A stretch of DNA of 64,000 nt from Sophora flavescens (taxonomy: Eukaryota > Streptophyta > Magnoliopsida > Fabales > Fabaceae): assembly GCA_030762895.1 (NCBI GenBank), contig CM061069.1, forward strand, positions 107,637,669 to 107,701,668. Reading direction: 5' to 3'. This document shows, in pieces, positions 43,890 through 54,829 of the stretch. The notes under the pieces were generated by a model. It worked only from the letters and a program-made list of their open reading frames with translations, ran no database searches and was not told where the DNA came from. The translations under genes were made by a program, and so were the position numbers. Each line of letters opens with the position of its first letter. Positions within the stretch are counted from its first letter, which is position 1.

Positions 43890-44384
43890 TGTACTGGCCG
43901 AAGATATAAGGCCGAGGATTGTCAACACGGCCGAGCTCAAGTGGGCCGTGAACCGAACTCCCATGGAGCCGAAGACCTGTTGATACACTCGACACCCGAG
44001 GATAACTACTCAGCTCTATTCCACACCCGACCACGAATGAAGATATCATGCTCTCCGAGCCATCCATGCAAGAATCGATCGGGCCGAATATCTCGCTGGT
44101 CCAAATATCTCTCCGTATAACTCGGAGCCTTATCCATATCAATGTCTAACTGCAATAACCATCCGATCCTGACAAATAGGATCTCAGTAACCGTCTTACT
44201 CGAACGGTTGCACTGAAAATATCTATAAATAGGGGTTCAACCCCCTCACTTAGAACTACGTTTGCTTTGATTCCCATTTGGATACGTAGGAGCAGAATTC
44301 ACATTCTGTTAAGCAAATTCCAAAACAACTCCATTAGACTTTCTCCGGCTGAGTATCTCCCATTTGAGATATTTGGACGGAACA
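43890..44384 (+). repeat. Tat 3' LTR
   Basis: TGTACTGGCC to GGACGGAACA, 495 bp, followed by the GTATA duplication. It contains the CTACGT/ACGTAG inverted repeat at 44256-44289; in the 5' LTR the left arm has mutated to TTACGT. Confidence 0.95.
44256..44289 (+). promoter_or_regulatory. conserved CTACGT/ACGTAG inverted repeat in the Tat LTR
   Basis: Six-base arms around TTGCTTTGATTCCCATTTGG-type sequence, 25 bases after the TATA box region. It is nearly identical to 58060-58094 in a different Tat family and similar to 24761-24802 in Ogre. Confidence 0.6.
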
Positions 44385-44389
44385 GTATA

Positions 44390-44755
44390 TGTACTATTTG
44401 TATTCGCAAATTTAATCCATATTAAAATAATATTTTTTGATTAAAAAAACTGATTATATTGTAAAATAATATTTTAATATGAATTAAAATAATATTCGTT
44501 GTCAATAATATTTTGCAATATAATCAGTTTTTTAATCAAAAAACATTATTTTAATATAAGTTAAATTTGTAAATACAAAAAGTACATATATTATACTACA
44601 ATATATTGTATTCATATAGTTTGACTACAGTATAATACAACTAGAAAGTTTGAAATTTTGACCAACCTATGTGACAATTTGATTGGTCCAAAATTTACCA
44701 CATGGGTGATATAGTGGTTGGTGTAAAATGTGTGTGGTGCACCATAGCCCAACCC
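44390..44755. mobile_element. right part of the palindromic MITE
   Basis: It completes the element begun at 33620. The palindrome centre lies near 44490: TATATTGTAAAATAATATTT on one side and its near complement around 44505-44530. The end TAGCCCAACCC mirrors the left end. Without the Tat insertion the MITE would be about 538 bp and almost wholly self-complementary. It has no coding capacity. Confidence 0.85.
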
Positions 44756-44757
44756 TA

Positions 44758-46309
44758 ATTGATGTGGCATCCATTAAAGCATTTATAGCTTGATGAAACA
44801 ATTTCCTTCTCACTGACTTTAGACTAGTTTACAAATTGAATTTAGTATATTCAAGATTGATACATACACTTGTTGGAAGCAAAATGATAACTTTCCAAGA
44901 CCAAATCCAAAAATCACACAATTAAGTTGAGAACAATCCTTTAAGTACGTACAATTAGAAAACTTAATGCTCATTGAAATTATATTAATATAATTTGTTC
45001 ACCTAAAATGAGAATATAGTCTGGTTGATATTGATACAATTTTCTAGAAATACCTTGAAACTTGCAAGTCTGTGTGTAGCTAAAGTTCTATTTAGTGCAT
45101 GATTCTATTTTCTATAACTATGTAATACTATAAGAATTAAATCAAGAATAATAATATGGAAGAGTGTAGAAAAATCTTTCACCGCCATTGTGAGGCGGTA
45201 ATGCAAGCCTGTTTATAGGCATCAAGCACCTATATTGTAATCAATCTAGATAATACCACGTCTCCCTTGTATCAACTTTTATCTACTTTCATTCTTCTCA
45301 AGAACCTATTCGTATGGCCGGCCCTAACTTAAGGTAAATAAAGTTAGGATTTTAGGTCTCTAAATATTTTTTGTTATTTAGGTTCAAATTTAGACCTTCA
45401 ATTTTTTTTTTATTTAAGGTTGACAAAAATAATAATTTAAAATCTTAAACAGTAAATTATAGGAAATTTTACATATTATTGTATGTAACAACAAAAATTT
45501 ACATCAATCATAATAATTTATAATAAAGATAAATTTAAATATAAAATATATTTTTTTTTAATAAAATTATTATAGTTTTCAAAAATGCCTTATATCAAAT
45601 TTCGCTTTAGGCCTCAAATTAATTTGCGCCGGCCCTAATTCCTTCTTATAAAAACTATCAACTATTTTCTTGACCATACCTATCAAATCTAATTAACATA
45701 TTACTTGATGTACATAATAATTAACAACGTTCATTAATTCCCCTTGGCTATTTGTGTGTATTACATATCAAATATTTGATATATGAAGCTATTTTTATGA
45801 TGCTGTGAACAGGATCGAAGAAAAGAGAATGACTGAGACTTTAAAAAATTAATGGCAAACTCTTGCTGGATGATACCTGCACCAAAAGTCATAGCAGTGC
45901 AGCGAGCAAATGGAAATCAAATAGCACCAGCCACTCAAATCCTTAGCAAAAGGACATTTCCAGACCAAAATGAATAAACAGAAAAACACTGCTACCTTAC
46001 AGGATTAGCCAAAACCAAAAGCACTCTGTTAAGTGCCGAAAAAGAAAAACTATGAAGCTAAGACCAGGCCATCCGTCATCCTCAAAACTTTGAACGCCCA
46101 AATTAAACTCATATCATGTTAAAATACCCCATCACAGAACTATATTATTTAGCCCCCCATAAACCAAACCCGTCAGCAAAGCACATATCCAAACAAACCA
46201 AAGAAAAAGTCTTACAATCATAAACAGATTAGTGATTGATATAATAAAATAAAATAAAATAAAATAGAAATGGAATTAGGAAACAGGAACAAGTGGGTTG
46301 TAGACCGGC
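44758..46309. other. AT-rich intergenic sequence
   Basis: No gene is recognised. A possible small hAT-like insertion spans about 45316-45640: GGCCGGCCCTAA at the left, and CTTTAGGCCTCAAATTAATT then GCCGGCCC at the right. The sequence resembles common plant hAT MITEs, but the terminal repeats are short and no target duplication is clear. Confidence 0.4.
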
Positions 46310-46890
46310 TGATATTCTCATGGACCCAGATGCAAAGCTTTGGGAAAAAGGCAATGTTCCTCTTGATACGGGAAGATACTAGAGGCTAGTTGGAAAATTA
46401 AGGTATTTAAAATCTACCCTTGGGAAAGGCCTATTTTTTAAAAGAAAAAAAAAAAAAGCGAGAGGAATGTGGCTATTTTTATTGATGCAGGTTGGGCAGG
46501 GTCAATTACAGACAGGAAATCTACCTCAGGTTATTGCACCTATGTATGGGGGAATTTATAACTTGGAGAAGCAAGAAACAAGGGGTGGTTGTCAGAAGTA
46601 GTGCAGAAGCTGAATTTAGAGCTATGACCCAAGGTATTTGTGAAGGTATGTGGATTTATAGAATCCTAGGGGAACTCAAGATGATAGTAGAACTCTCGTT
46701 GAAGTTGTACTGTGATAGCAAGGCCGCAATAAGGATAGCCCATAACCTCGTCCAGCATGACAGAACAAAGCATGCTGAGATTGACCGCCACTTCATAAAA
46801 GAAAAATTGGACTTGGGAATTATCTGACATCCTCACCAAAAGTCTAGCAAGACCAAGTTTCGAGCATCTCATTAGCAAGTTGGGCATGAT
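46310..46890 (+). pseudogene. pol: Ty1/copia RT-end and RNase H fragment
   Basis: It starts with DPDAKLWEKGNVPLDTGRY, the connection after RT, then jumps from LVGKLRYL to KSTLGKGLFF. An internal deletion between two L-x-YL-like sites removes the intervening part. RNase H follows with DAGWAGSITDRKSTSGYCTYVWGN, SSAEAEFRAMTQGICEGMW and LYCDSKAAIRIAHN. The frame breaks at DLGII, where a further deletion joins it to DILTKSLARPSFEHLISKLG. It runs into a Tat LTR end at about 46890. Confidence 0.85.
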
Positions 46891-46984
46891 AGAGACTATT
46901 CTTGATTGAGATTGTTTGTGAAACATAGCGATATTGTTCTTCGGATTTTTGGATTGTTCATTGCCGAAAATTTGTAAGAACATT

Positions 46985-47002
46985 TAGCGCCCACCGTGGG
47001 GC
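46985..47002 (+). other. primer binding site resembling tRNA-Lys
   Basis: TAGCGCCCACCGTGGGGC differs by one base from TGGCGCCCACCGTGGGGC, the complement of a plant tRNA-Lys 3' end. It follows the LTR end CA at 46982. Confidence 0.7.
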
Positions 47003-47287
47003 CGAACATTCAACTACGTACGATCAATATGAGAGATTCAAAGTTCAAAGTTTCAGCGCTGACATTCAGTTTTCGAAAATATCAGTGGAGGGACTATATT
47101 GTTCTCCTTGGCCACCCAACACCCCAAATGGTGACTGCAAGTTTTCTCTGGTCATGAAGCAACTAATTAAGGGAAGAAATAGTTGCTCTTTCTCAATTCT
47201 AATTTTTATCTATTTTTAAATAATGATTTTCATGGGGTGATTTTATATTATGCTTTATTCATAGCATGGACTCACTTGATCCTTTTC
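47003..47287 (+). other. leader of the Tat-like element, no gene seen
   Basis: No gag-like frame. It ends at the insertion point of the Reina-like chromovirus and continues at 52423. Confidence 0.5.
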
Positions 47288-47638
47288 TGATAGCAACTTG
47301 GCCGAAACCACTCGACCCAAGCACATCACCAGGAAACCCACACATTTACAAGACTACATTTGAGCACTAATTCTATAAGGTTCCAGTAGCACATTTATGA
47401 TGAGTCATATTTTGTTATAATTTCCGTTAGAATATTCCTTTTAGCTGTTTCTGTTATGACGCATAGGATCTGTTTTCCTACTTTTGCGGATGGCCAATGA
47501 TTGCCTTGTAATTTCTTCTTAAATATTGAGCTGATAAATGAAAAGTACAGGGAAAATATTACTCAGAACTTCTCATCTCTGCACTTTCTTAGGAGGCCGC
47601 TTTGTCCTTGAAATCAAAGCCCAACCCTTACCCTATCA
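47288..47638 (+). repeat. 5' LTR of the Reina-like element
   Basis: 351 bp. Its first ~75 bases still match the codons that end pol in the 3' copy, because the pol gene overlaps the LTR. Confidence 0.92.
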
Positions 47639-47660
47639 ATTGGTCCGACCTGCCGCCACC

Positions 47661-48480
47661 ATGACCAGACCCACCTCCTCCTCATCCTCCAACGACCGCC
47701 TCGAAGAAGCCATCATCCGCCTTACCCAAAACCAAACCATCCTCACCAACAACCAACATGAGCTTTCCCTCAAAATAGATTCCATCTTAGAACGCCTAGC
47801 TACCATAGACACACACCCGCCACCGCCACTGCCACCCCCTCCACCACCCCACAACACCAACAAGCCCCTTATGAAACTAGAAGTCCCTCGCTTCGATGGC
47901 GAAGACGCCATGGGATGGATTTTCAAAATCTCACAGTTCTTCGACTACCAAGGCACCCCCGAAGAAGAACACATCACCGTGGCATCCTTCTACATGGACG
48001 GTCCGGCACATAGTTGGTACCAATGGATGTTTCAGAATGGCCTTATCACCTCTTGGCAAGGGTTGTTGCAAGCATTCGAGACTCGTTTTGCCCCTTCCTT
48101 CTATGAAGACCCTTAGGGGGCGCTCTTCAAACTGACCCAGAGAGGCTCTGTCAATGAGTACCTCACTGAGTTCGAAAGACTTGCTAATCGTATTGTTGAT
48201 CTTCCACCATCATTTATCCTCAGTTGCTTCATCTCCGGCTTGTCACCGGAGATCCGACGCGAAGTCCAGGCGCTGCAACCCATATCACTACCCCAAGCCG
48301 CCCCCTGGCCAAACTGCAAGAAGACAAGCTCGAGGATCGCCGCCGTGGCATCCGCGGCAAGGGCTCTGGACCCCCTTCATTCTCCCCACACCGCACTACC
48401 CACTCAAACCCCCCACTTCCCAAACACCTTTACTCCCTTCCCCACCGAAAACCCAGTTCAAGCGCATCTCCCCTGACGAA
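47661..48480 (+). pseudogene. gag: Reina-like gag
   Basis: ATG at 47661 (MTRPTSSSSSNDRLEEAI) is followed by a proline run, then capsid motifs KLEVPRFDGEDAMGWIFKI and SWYQWMFQNG. TAG at 48114-48116 interrupts, then LTEFERLANRIVDLP and FISGLSPEIRREVQ follow in the same frame. Frameshifts near 48305 and near 48440-48460 lead into the protease frame. The start lies 22 bases after the LTR end. Confidence 0.85.
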
Positions 48481-49127
48481 ATAGCCGCACGCAGACAGAA
48501 GGACCTCTGCTATAACTGCGATGACAAGTGGAGCTCCACCCATAAATGCAAGGGGCGCTTCTTCTTGATCGTCGCCGACAAGGAGACCACACCCTCCCCT
48601 GACTCCTCTGTTTTGGATCTCGGAGACACCATCCCAATTGAACCCACGGACGACCCCATCGACACCCAAATCAGCCTGAATGCCTTATCCGGTTACCCCG
48701 CACCCGAAACCCTTCGGATCCTTGGTCACATCGCAAAACACCAGCTCACAATCCTGGTGGACAGCGACAGTACGCACAACTTTGTGCAAGACAGAGTGGT
48801 CAAATTTCTGGGCATCCCCACAACACCAACTAAGCCCTTGAAGGTCATGGTGGGCAATGGTACTTTACTCAATGCCGCCACTTGTGCCCACGCGTCTCAA
48901 TTCTGATCCAAGGCCACTCATTTGACGTTGACCTCCACGTGCTACCTATCAGTGGGGCCGACGTCATTTTGGGGATTCAGTGGCTAAAAGGGCTTGGGCC
49001 CATCATGACCGACTATGAAAAGCTTACCATGCAATTCAAAAGAGATGGCATCCTCATTGAGCTTCGGGCTGATGCTCCCTTTAAGCCCATAGACATTTCA
49101 GTCCAGCAAGTCAAATGCTTGCTCTAG
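48455..49127 (+). pseudogene. pol: Reina-like zinc knuckle and protease
   Basis: CYNCDDKWSSTHKCKG is the single zinc knuckle of the lineage (48506-48555). The protease site reads LVDSDSTHNF, with D where the family has the essential G of DSG. A frameshift near 48885 leads to LPISGADVILGIQWLKGLG, the second conserved part of the protease. Confidence 0.85.
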
Positions 49128-49334
49128 ACCCGCTCCGCCTCTGCTTTCTTCCATATCCAAATCATACCTGGTCCAACCCTCAACCAACCTCCCTCACAAC
49201 CCGACTCAATCCCACCTCACCCCATCCCAGAAATCGACCCTATTCCATCGCTACCGCCCCTGTTCCAATACCCTACTCAACTCCCACTGGACCGCCCCAC
49301 CAACCACCAAATCCACCTCCTCCCTAACTCTAAA

Positions 49335-50158
49335 CCCATCACAGTCCGCCCATACCGATACCTCTATTTTAAAAAATGTGAGATCGAGACCCAGGTTGCA
49401 GAGATGTTGTGTTCTGGTTTGATTCAACCGAGCAGGAGTCCCTTTTCTTCACCAGTCCTCTTGGTCAAGAAGAAGGACGGCTCCTGGCGTTTCAGTGTAG
49501 ACTACAGGGCCCTCAAGCCATTACAGTCAAGGATTGCTTCCCCATGCCCACGATCGATGAGCTCCTTGACGAATTGGGAGGAGCTTCCTGGTTCTCCAAA
49601 CTGGACTTAAGGTAAGGATTTCATCAAATTCGTATTAGTGAAACCGACATTCCTAAAACTGCTTTCCGAACTCATCAGGGACACTATGAGTATAAGGCAA
49701 TGCCTTTTGGTCTTTGCAATGCTCCATCTACATTTCAAGCCACCATGAATGATTTGTTTAGCTCATTCCTTGGCAAATTTGTAGCTGTATTCTTTGACGA
49801 TATATTAATTTACAGTAATACATTAATGGAGCATATTGACCACTTGGAACAAGTGTTTGTGAAACTGTTGGCAGGGCAATTTTTCCTGAAGGAATCCAAA
49901 TGCCTTTTGGGGAAGAGACATCTGGAATACCTGGGACATATTGTTTCCAGCAAGGGAGTGGAACCAGAGCCCTCAAAGATTCGTGCAATGCTCGAATGGC
50001 CCATTCCTAAAAATGTCAAGGCACTTAGGGGATTCCTCGGTTTGACGGGATTTTATAGAAAATTTATTCGTGGTTACGCCACCATTGCTGCCCCACTTAC
50101 AACCCTGCTAAGGAAAGACAGTTTCCAGTGGAACCCAGAAGCACAGTTGGCATTCTAA
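49335..50158 (+). pseudogene. pol: Reina-like reverse transcriptase
   Basis: RT motifs in order: SGLIQPSRSPFSSPVLLVKKKDG, a frameshift near 49515, DCFPMPTIDELLDELGG, TAA at 49613-49615, GHYEYKAMPFGLCNAPSTFQ, the catalytic FFDDILIYS and FLGLTGFYRKFIRGYA. TAA at 50156-50158 ends the segment. No full-length enzyme is possible. Confidence 0.9.
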
Positions 50159-51515
50159 AACCTAAAGGATTCTATGACAAAAGCCCCAGTGCTGGCACTC
50201 CCTGATTTCACTATGCCCTTTTATTCTCAAAACTGATGCATCTGGTTCAGCTATGGGAGCAGTGGTACTCCAGAACAACCACCCGATCGCCTTCTTCAGT
50301 AAACCATTCTGTCCGAAATTGTTGAAGGCTTCCACTTATGTCTGCGAGCTCCATGCCATCACCACCGCAGTTAAGAAATGGCGCCAATACCTCTTGGGCC
50401 ATCAGTTTGTGATCTTTACAAACCATAAGAGCCTCAAGGACTTAATGCATCAGGTGGTGCAAACCCTAGAGCAGCAGGTGTACCTATCAAAACTCTTGGG
50501 TTATGATTACTCAATACAATACAAAACGGGGAAGCACAATATTGTGGCCGATGCCCTATCACGGGCAGATCTGGATGACGGGAAACTACTCATTTTATCC
50601 ATGCCCAACTTCCATTTTCTAGAGCAGTTGCGCCAGTCTCTCCTTATGTTTCCTGAATTTACGTCACTGCTCAGTGAAATACAGCAGAACCCAACCAATT
50701 ATGTTGACTACAAGATCCATCAAGGCATGATATTGTATAAAGGGAAAATTTGGCTGCATCCTACTACCCCATTCACCACTGTCTTACTCGAAGAATTCCA
50801 CAAAACTCCCTTGGGGGGCCACATGGGTGTATCCAAAACCCTTTATCGGCTACAAGAAAATTTTTTCTGACAGGGAATGCGTGAGGATGTAAAAACCTTT
50901 GTTGCCCAATGTGTCCCTTGCCTACAAACCAAATATGAAACCAAACTCCCAACTGGTCTTCTCCAACCATTGCCAATCCCTTCTGCTATTTGGGAGGACC
51001 TCTCTTTGGACTTTATCACCGGGCTGCCACTTTCCCAGGGGAACACAGTGATTCTGGTTGTCGTGGACAGATTATCCAAGGGAGCTCACTTTGGAGTCCT
51101 ACCTACTCATTTCACTGCCTTCAAAGTTGGCCTTCTGTTCTTTGACTTGGTTTGCAAACATCACGGTTTCCCTAGAAGCTTGGTTTTAGACCGAGACCCC
51201 ATTTTTATCAGTAAATTTTGGAGGGAACTGTTCAAACTTTGTGGCACTAAACTCCGCATGAGTACCTCTTATCATCCGGAAACTGATGGCCAGACGGAGG
51301 TTCTTAATTGGGTGTTAGAACAATATCTACGATCCTTTGTCCATAGTAAGCCTTCCCTGTGGGCTAAGTTTATCTCACTTGCTGAATGGTCCTATAATAC
51401 TGCGGTTCACTCTTCTACTGGTCTCTCCCCTTTTCAAATTATATATGGCAAGCCTCCCCCCCCAAAAAAACAATTCCACATTACTTGCTTGGCTCTTCTC
51501 AGGTCGAGGCGGTAG
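50159..51515 (+). pseudogene. pol: Reina-like RNase H and integrase core
   Basis: An extra T near 50222 shifts the frame into TDASGSAMGAVVLQ (RNase H), then HKSLKDLM and HNIVADALSRAD. Integrase starts with the zinc finger (FHKTPLGGHMG; CVPCLQTK), interrupted by TGA at 50868-50870, which most simply replaces a TGG. The core shows LDFITGLP, LDRDPIF and HPETDGQTEV. It breaks in a C7A7 homopolymer near 51470. Confidence 0.9.
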
Positions 51516-52149
51516 ACTCATTACTCTCATCTCGTCAAGACATGTTGGATACTCTCAAAAGGAAGTTGACCAAAGCTCAATCACTGATGAAAACTGTGGC
51601 AAACCACAAGCGCATACAAGTTTCTTACAACATATAATGATTGGTTATATGTATGCCCGCCTCCGCCCTTATCGGCAAACTTCCGTCACAGGCGCCCCCT
51701 ACAGCAAACTAAACAAGAGGTTTTATGGCCCATACAAAATTTTCGAACGTATTGGTGAGGTTGCATACCGCTTGGAACTTCCATCCAACTCCAAGATCCA
51801 CCCGGTTTTTCACTGCTCAATCCTGAAATAGCATCATGGTCCTCTAATTCCTAATGGTGACCCGCTTCCTCCTTCAGCCTACGACAACCATCCTTGGATT
51901 GAACCTATGTCAATCATTGAAACGAAGCTGGACACCTCTACTTCCACTCCAACCCGAATGGTTTTGGTCCAATGGTTAGGACTTCCCCCGGAGGACATTT
52001 CATGGGAGAACTGGGATCAACTTTGCTCTGTTTATCACCTTGAGGACAAGGTGGTTCTCCTAGAGGAAGGCAATGATAGCAACTTGGCCCAAACCACTCG
52101 ACCCAAGCGCATCACCAAGAAACCCACACATTTACAAGACTACATTTGA
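51516..52149 (+). pseudogene. pol: Reina-like integrase end and chromodomain, finishing inside the 3' LTR
   Basis: Segments include RFYGPYKIFERIGEVAYRLE and HPVFHCSIL, TAG at 51829-51831, then a chromodomain (VLVQWLGLPPEDISWENW at about 51960-52015). The last 25 codons, ending KKPTHLQDYI with a stop at 52147-52149, lie within the 3' LTR, which starts at 52074. Coding overlap with the LTR is known in some chromoviruses. Confidence 0.87.
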
Positions 52150-52422
52150 GCATTAATTCTAGAAGGTTCCAGTAGCATATTTATGATGAGTCATAGTTTG
52201 TTATAATTTTCGTTAGAATATTCCTTTTAACTATTTCTGTTATGACGCATAGGAGCTGTTTTCCTACTTTTGCCGATGGCCAATGATTGCCTTGTAATTT
52301 GTTCTTAAATATTAAGCTGATAAATGAAAAGTACAGGGAAAATATTACTCAACTTCTCATCTCTGCACTTTCTTAGGTGGCCGCTTTGTCCTTGAAATCA
52401 AAGCCTGACCATTACCCTATCA
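52074..52422 (+). repeat. 3' LTR of the Reina-like element
   Basis: 349 bp, TGATAGCAAC to CCCTATCA, followed by TTTTC. It contains the end of pol. Confidence 0.92.
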
Positions 52423-52429
52423 TTTTCAT

Positions 52430-53008
52430 GGCGTGCACAACATATATGACAATAGAAAGCAGTGTGGGATCAAAAGCTATAGTCCCAACAGATTTTGATC
52501 GGAAACGGATGACTGTTAAAAAACTGCAACCAAAGCGTAGAGAATATCATGAGGAGAGGGCACACAGCAAAGCCAAAAAAGCTAATGACTTCCTTGCCCA
52601 AGACCACTAACAACCAACCGTCTAAGTGACTCTAATTTATTTTGATTATATTTTGACACTTGCTTACATTTGATGTTGGCATGCAGAAGATTGAAAAAGG
52701 AGTTATGGCTGAGGATACTGATTGGAGAAAATACGCATCTTAGGGAGGATTTTTAGGAAGAGTGGAATGGAGAGTGGATGATGGTGGTGAGGAATGATAG
52801 GAATGAAAGGCATAAGTTACAACGGAAGGATATATCTTTTTCAAGGGACCACAAGGATGTTCCAACTAAATTGGATTCCTCCAAACGTGGCATATACGGT
52901 TATAAAGATAAGACATTATCTTTAAATAAATATTCAAAGGTGTTGCATTTAGGATATAATCATGATTCCTATTTTTCTGATGTAACCACTTTGCTATATT
53001 TGTTTCTG

Positions 53009-53074
<66 letters not shown>

Positions 53075-53448
53075 ATAATTTGTTTATAGTAGCGCCCAAT
53101 GCTTTGCCCATTGATGAGTTATAACTACTGCTGAAAATGATTGCTTAGTTTAGTTACATACTTACACGCATACCATGCAACTAAGGTCACTATGAAGTCT
53201 GTGACGAGGAGAAATTCATGGGGGCCGCACAATCCTAGCTTTTTCTTTTGCTCATTGCTAGTTTCATCTTTTATTGTGTCCTGAGTGTTTTATTCTTGTA
53301 GCAAGATGATAGAGCTCTTGTAATTAAAATATCTAGAGTTAGTACCGAGTCAACTCGGCCTCCTGGTGCAAGTGTTCGTGGCATGCATGGCTTAAAGAGG
53401 AGTGGGATACCAAATATCAAGGTGCTGTCTAGCAGGTTTGCCGAGTGA
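52430..53448 (+). pseudogene. unidentified coding-like fragments, possibly captured host gene
   Basis: Three pieces look like coding DNA. The first, 52470-52610, reads SKAIVPTDFDRKRMTVKKLQ to KANDFLAQDH then stop. The second, about 52735-52790, reads GGFLGRVEWRVDDGGEE then stop. The third, 53302-53448, begins after a TTCTTGTAG acceptor-like site and reads QDDRALVIKISRVSTESTRP to IPNIKVLSSRFAE then stop. I do not recognise the protein. The pieces lie where a Tat element would carry gag-pol, which suggests a captured gene fragment in a non-autonomous element; ordinary host sequence flanked by element pieces is the alternative. Confidence 0.35.
53014..53071 (+). repeat. AT microsatellite
   Basis: About 29 AT dinucleotides without interruption. 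Confidence 0.95.
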
Positions 53449-53629
53449 ACCAAAACGCCATAGCCATAGCAAACAGCCACGAGTCCACGACGAAAGAGAT
53501 CTAGATACACGTTCTCTTGCTCATTGCTATCTTTCATCCTTTATTACTCTTAGATTTTTTATATGAAATATTACTGAAAGGTGGTGCAAGCATGTGCCAA
53601 CTTTGTTTCCTTTTCGGATGATGATTATA

Positions 53630-53995
53630 TCAAGTCTTTGAAGACGAGTAAGATTCTCGGATAAAAGACACTCAAAGTCCTTAAAACGAGAATGATCTCG
53701 GTAAAAGGTACTCAAAGTCCTTAAAGACAAACAAGATCTCGGATAAAAGACATAATTAAAGCCCTTAAAAACGAGCATGACTTCTGGCAAAAGGCAACTC
53801 AAGCCTTAAAAAAGAGCATGACTTCGGGTAAAAGACAATTCAAGTCCTTAAAAACGAGCATAACTTCGGGTAAAAGGCAACTCGTGTCCTTAAAAACTAG
53901 CATGACTTCGGGTAAAAGACAATTCAAAGTCCTTAAAGACGAGCAAGATTCTCGGATAAAAATTAACATAAGCCCTTAAAGACGAGTTAATTCTC
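53630..53995 (+). repeat. tandem repeat array of ~44-bp units (Tat-like 3' region)
   Basis: About nine units of the type CCTTAAAGACGAGCAAGATT then CTCGGATAAAAGACAA. Equivalent arrays with different units occur in the other two Tat elements of this window, so the position is conserved although the sequence is not. Confidence 0.85.
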
Positions 53996-54409
53996 GATGA
54001 TGCTGGTGGTGAGAGTGTGGTACTGTCCAGTGGAGGATGAATGACTAAAAAACATTTTTGACTTATTGTTTAAGTTAGCACAAAAATGAACTGCAAAGTT
54101 CTCGGTTGAACGAAGTAGGTGTGCTATATTCGGAAGTGAATATCCCAGTTTGTGGAATATTATCGAGGTTATTACATTTAGACGAGATCAGAGCATTGTG
54201 TTTTGACACAAATATGGGAATATCGGTTAAGGGTGAAGTTAAAGTTTATTTTATATTTTTGATGGTAGCACATTGATATGTCTTGGAGTTTATATCATAT
54301 GTTAGCATGGTTGATAACTCTATTTATATCCATGATGATGTTTTGTTGTTGTTCTAGTTGAAGTTGTATTTGAACAGGTATATATAAATAAAAAAGAAGA
54401 AGAAATGAA

Positions 54410-54536
54410 GCAAGATGCACAAGCAAGAAGAAGAAAGCTCGGTTTACTAAGAGTAAGACGAAAAAAAGGAGAAGAAACAGAAGCAAGAAGAAGAAAGCTC
54501 GGTTTAATAGGAGGAAGACAAAGAAGAAGAGTTAAA
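54410..54536 (+). repeat. two-copy direct repeat of ~63 bp
   Basis: AGAAGCAAGAAGAAGAAAGC then TCGGTTTA appears twice (about 54420 and 54480), purine-rich on the plus strand. It reads as a lysine/arginine-rich frame but has no independent support as a gene. Confidence 0.7.
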
Positions 54537-54621
54537 ACAAGCATTAAATCAGCTCAGAGAAAGCTCGATTTTCTAGAAGATGTCTATCAAAGTCCTTTCG
54601 CATGTGTACTCTTTTTCCTAC

Positions 54622-54656
54622 CCCGGGCTTTTCTCCTAAAAAGGTTTTTGCCCGGG
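54622..54656 (+). ncRNA. candidate RNA hairpin, counterpart of 39737-39771
   Basis: Outer stem CCCGGGC (54622-54628) with GCCCGGG (54650-54656), inner CC (54635-54636) with GG (54643-54644), loop TAAAAA, between the same flanks as in the other Tat element. It is a structural motif inside the element transcript. Confidence 0.6.
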
Positions 54657-54829
54657 AAGGTTTTAACGAGGCACACCAAACGTTTCTTTGAAGACATCGG
54701 CAAATCAGTTTGGAAAAATCTCGGATTTGCCTGAAGACATTTATTGCTCAGCTCAGTAAGAGTCCTGTTCCTTTGGAGACATCTCTTAAAGCTCTTTCGC
54801 CTCTTTGAAGCTTAGAGCTTGGGGGCTTG

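Larger units (their letters stand above)
33792..44384 (+). mobile_element. Tat-lineage Ty3/gypsy retrotransposon
   Basis: 10,593 bp between perfect GTATA duplications (33787-33791 and 44385-44389). Order: 494-bp 5' LTR, PBS, gag, protease-RT-RNaseH-archaeal-like RNase H, integrase, a hairpin and 48-bp tandem repeats, a spliced gene on the opposite strand, purine tract and 3' LTR. The second RNase H domain after the usual one is the defining Tat trait. Gag-pol is broken by three stops and two frameshifts, so this copy would need proteins from another element. Confidence 0.95.
47288..52422 (+). mobile_element. Reina-like chromovirus (Ty3/gypsy), decayed
   Basis: 5135 bp with 351- and 349-bp LTRs (TGATAGCAAC...CCCTATCA) and a perfect TTTTC duplication (47283-47287 and 52423-52427). 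Gag, protease, RT, RNase H, integrase and a C-terminal chromodomain can all be followed on the plus strand but with many stops and frameshifts. The short LTRs and small size suit the Reina lineage. The LTRs differ at about 18-20 sites by eye (five to six percent), so it is much older than the Tekay insertion. Confidence 0.9.

Noticed and set aside
54405..54734. 109-codon Lys/Arg-rich frame
   Set aside because: It runs over a purine-rich direct repeat and into the conserved noncoding hairpin of the Tat element.
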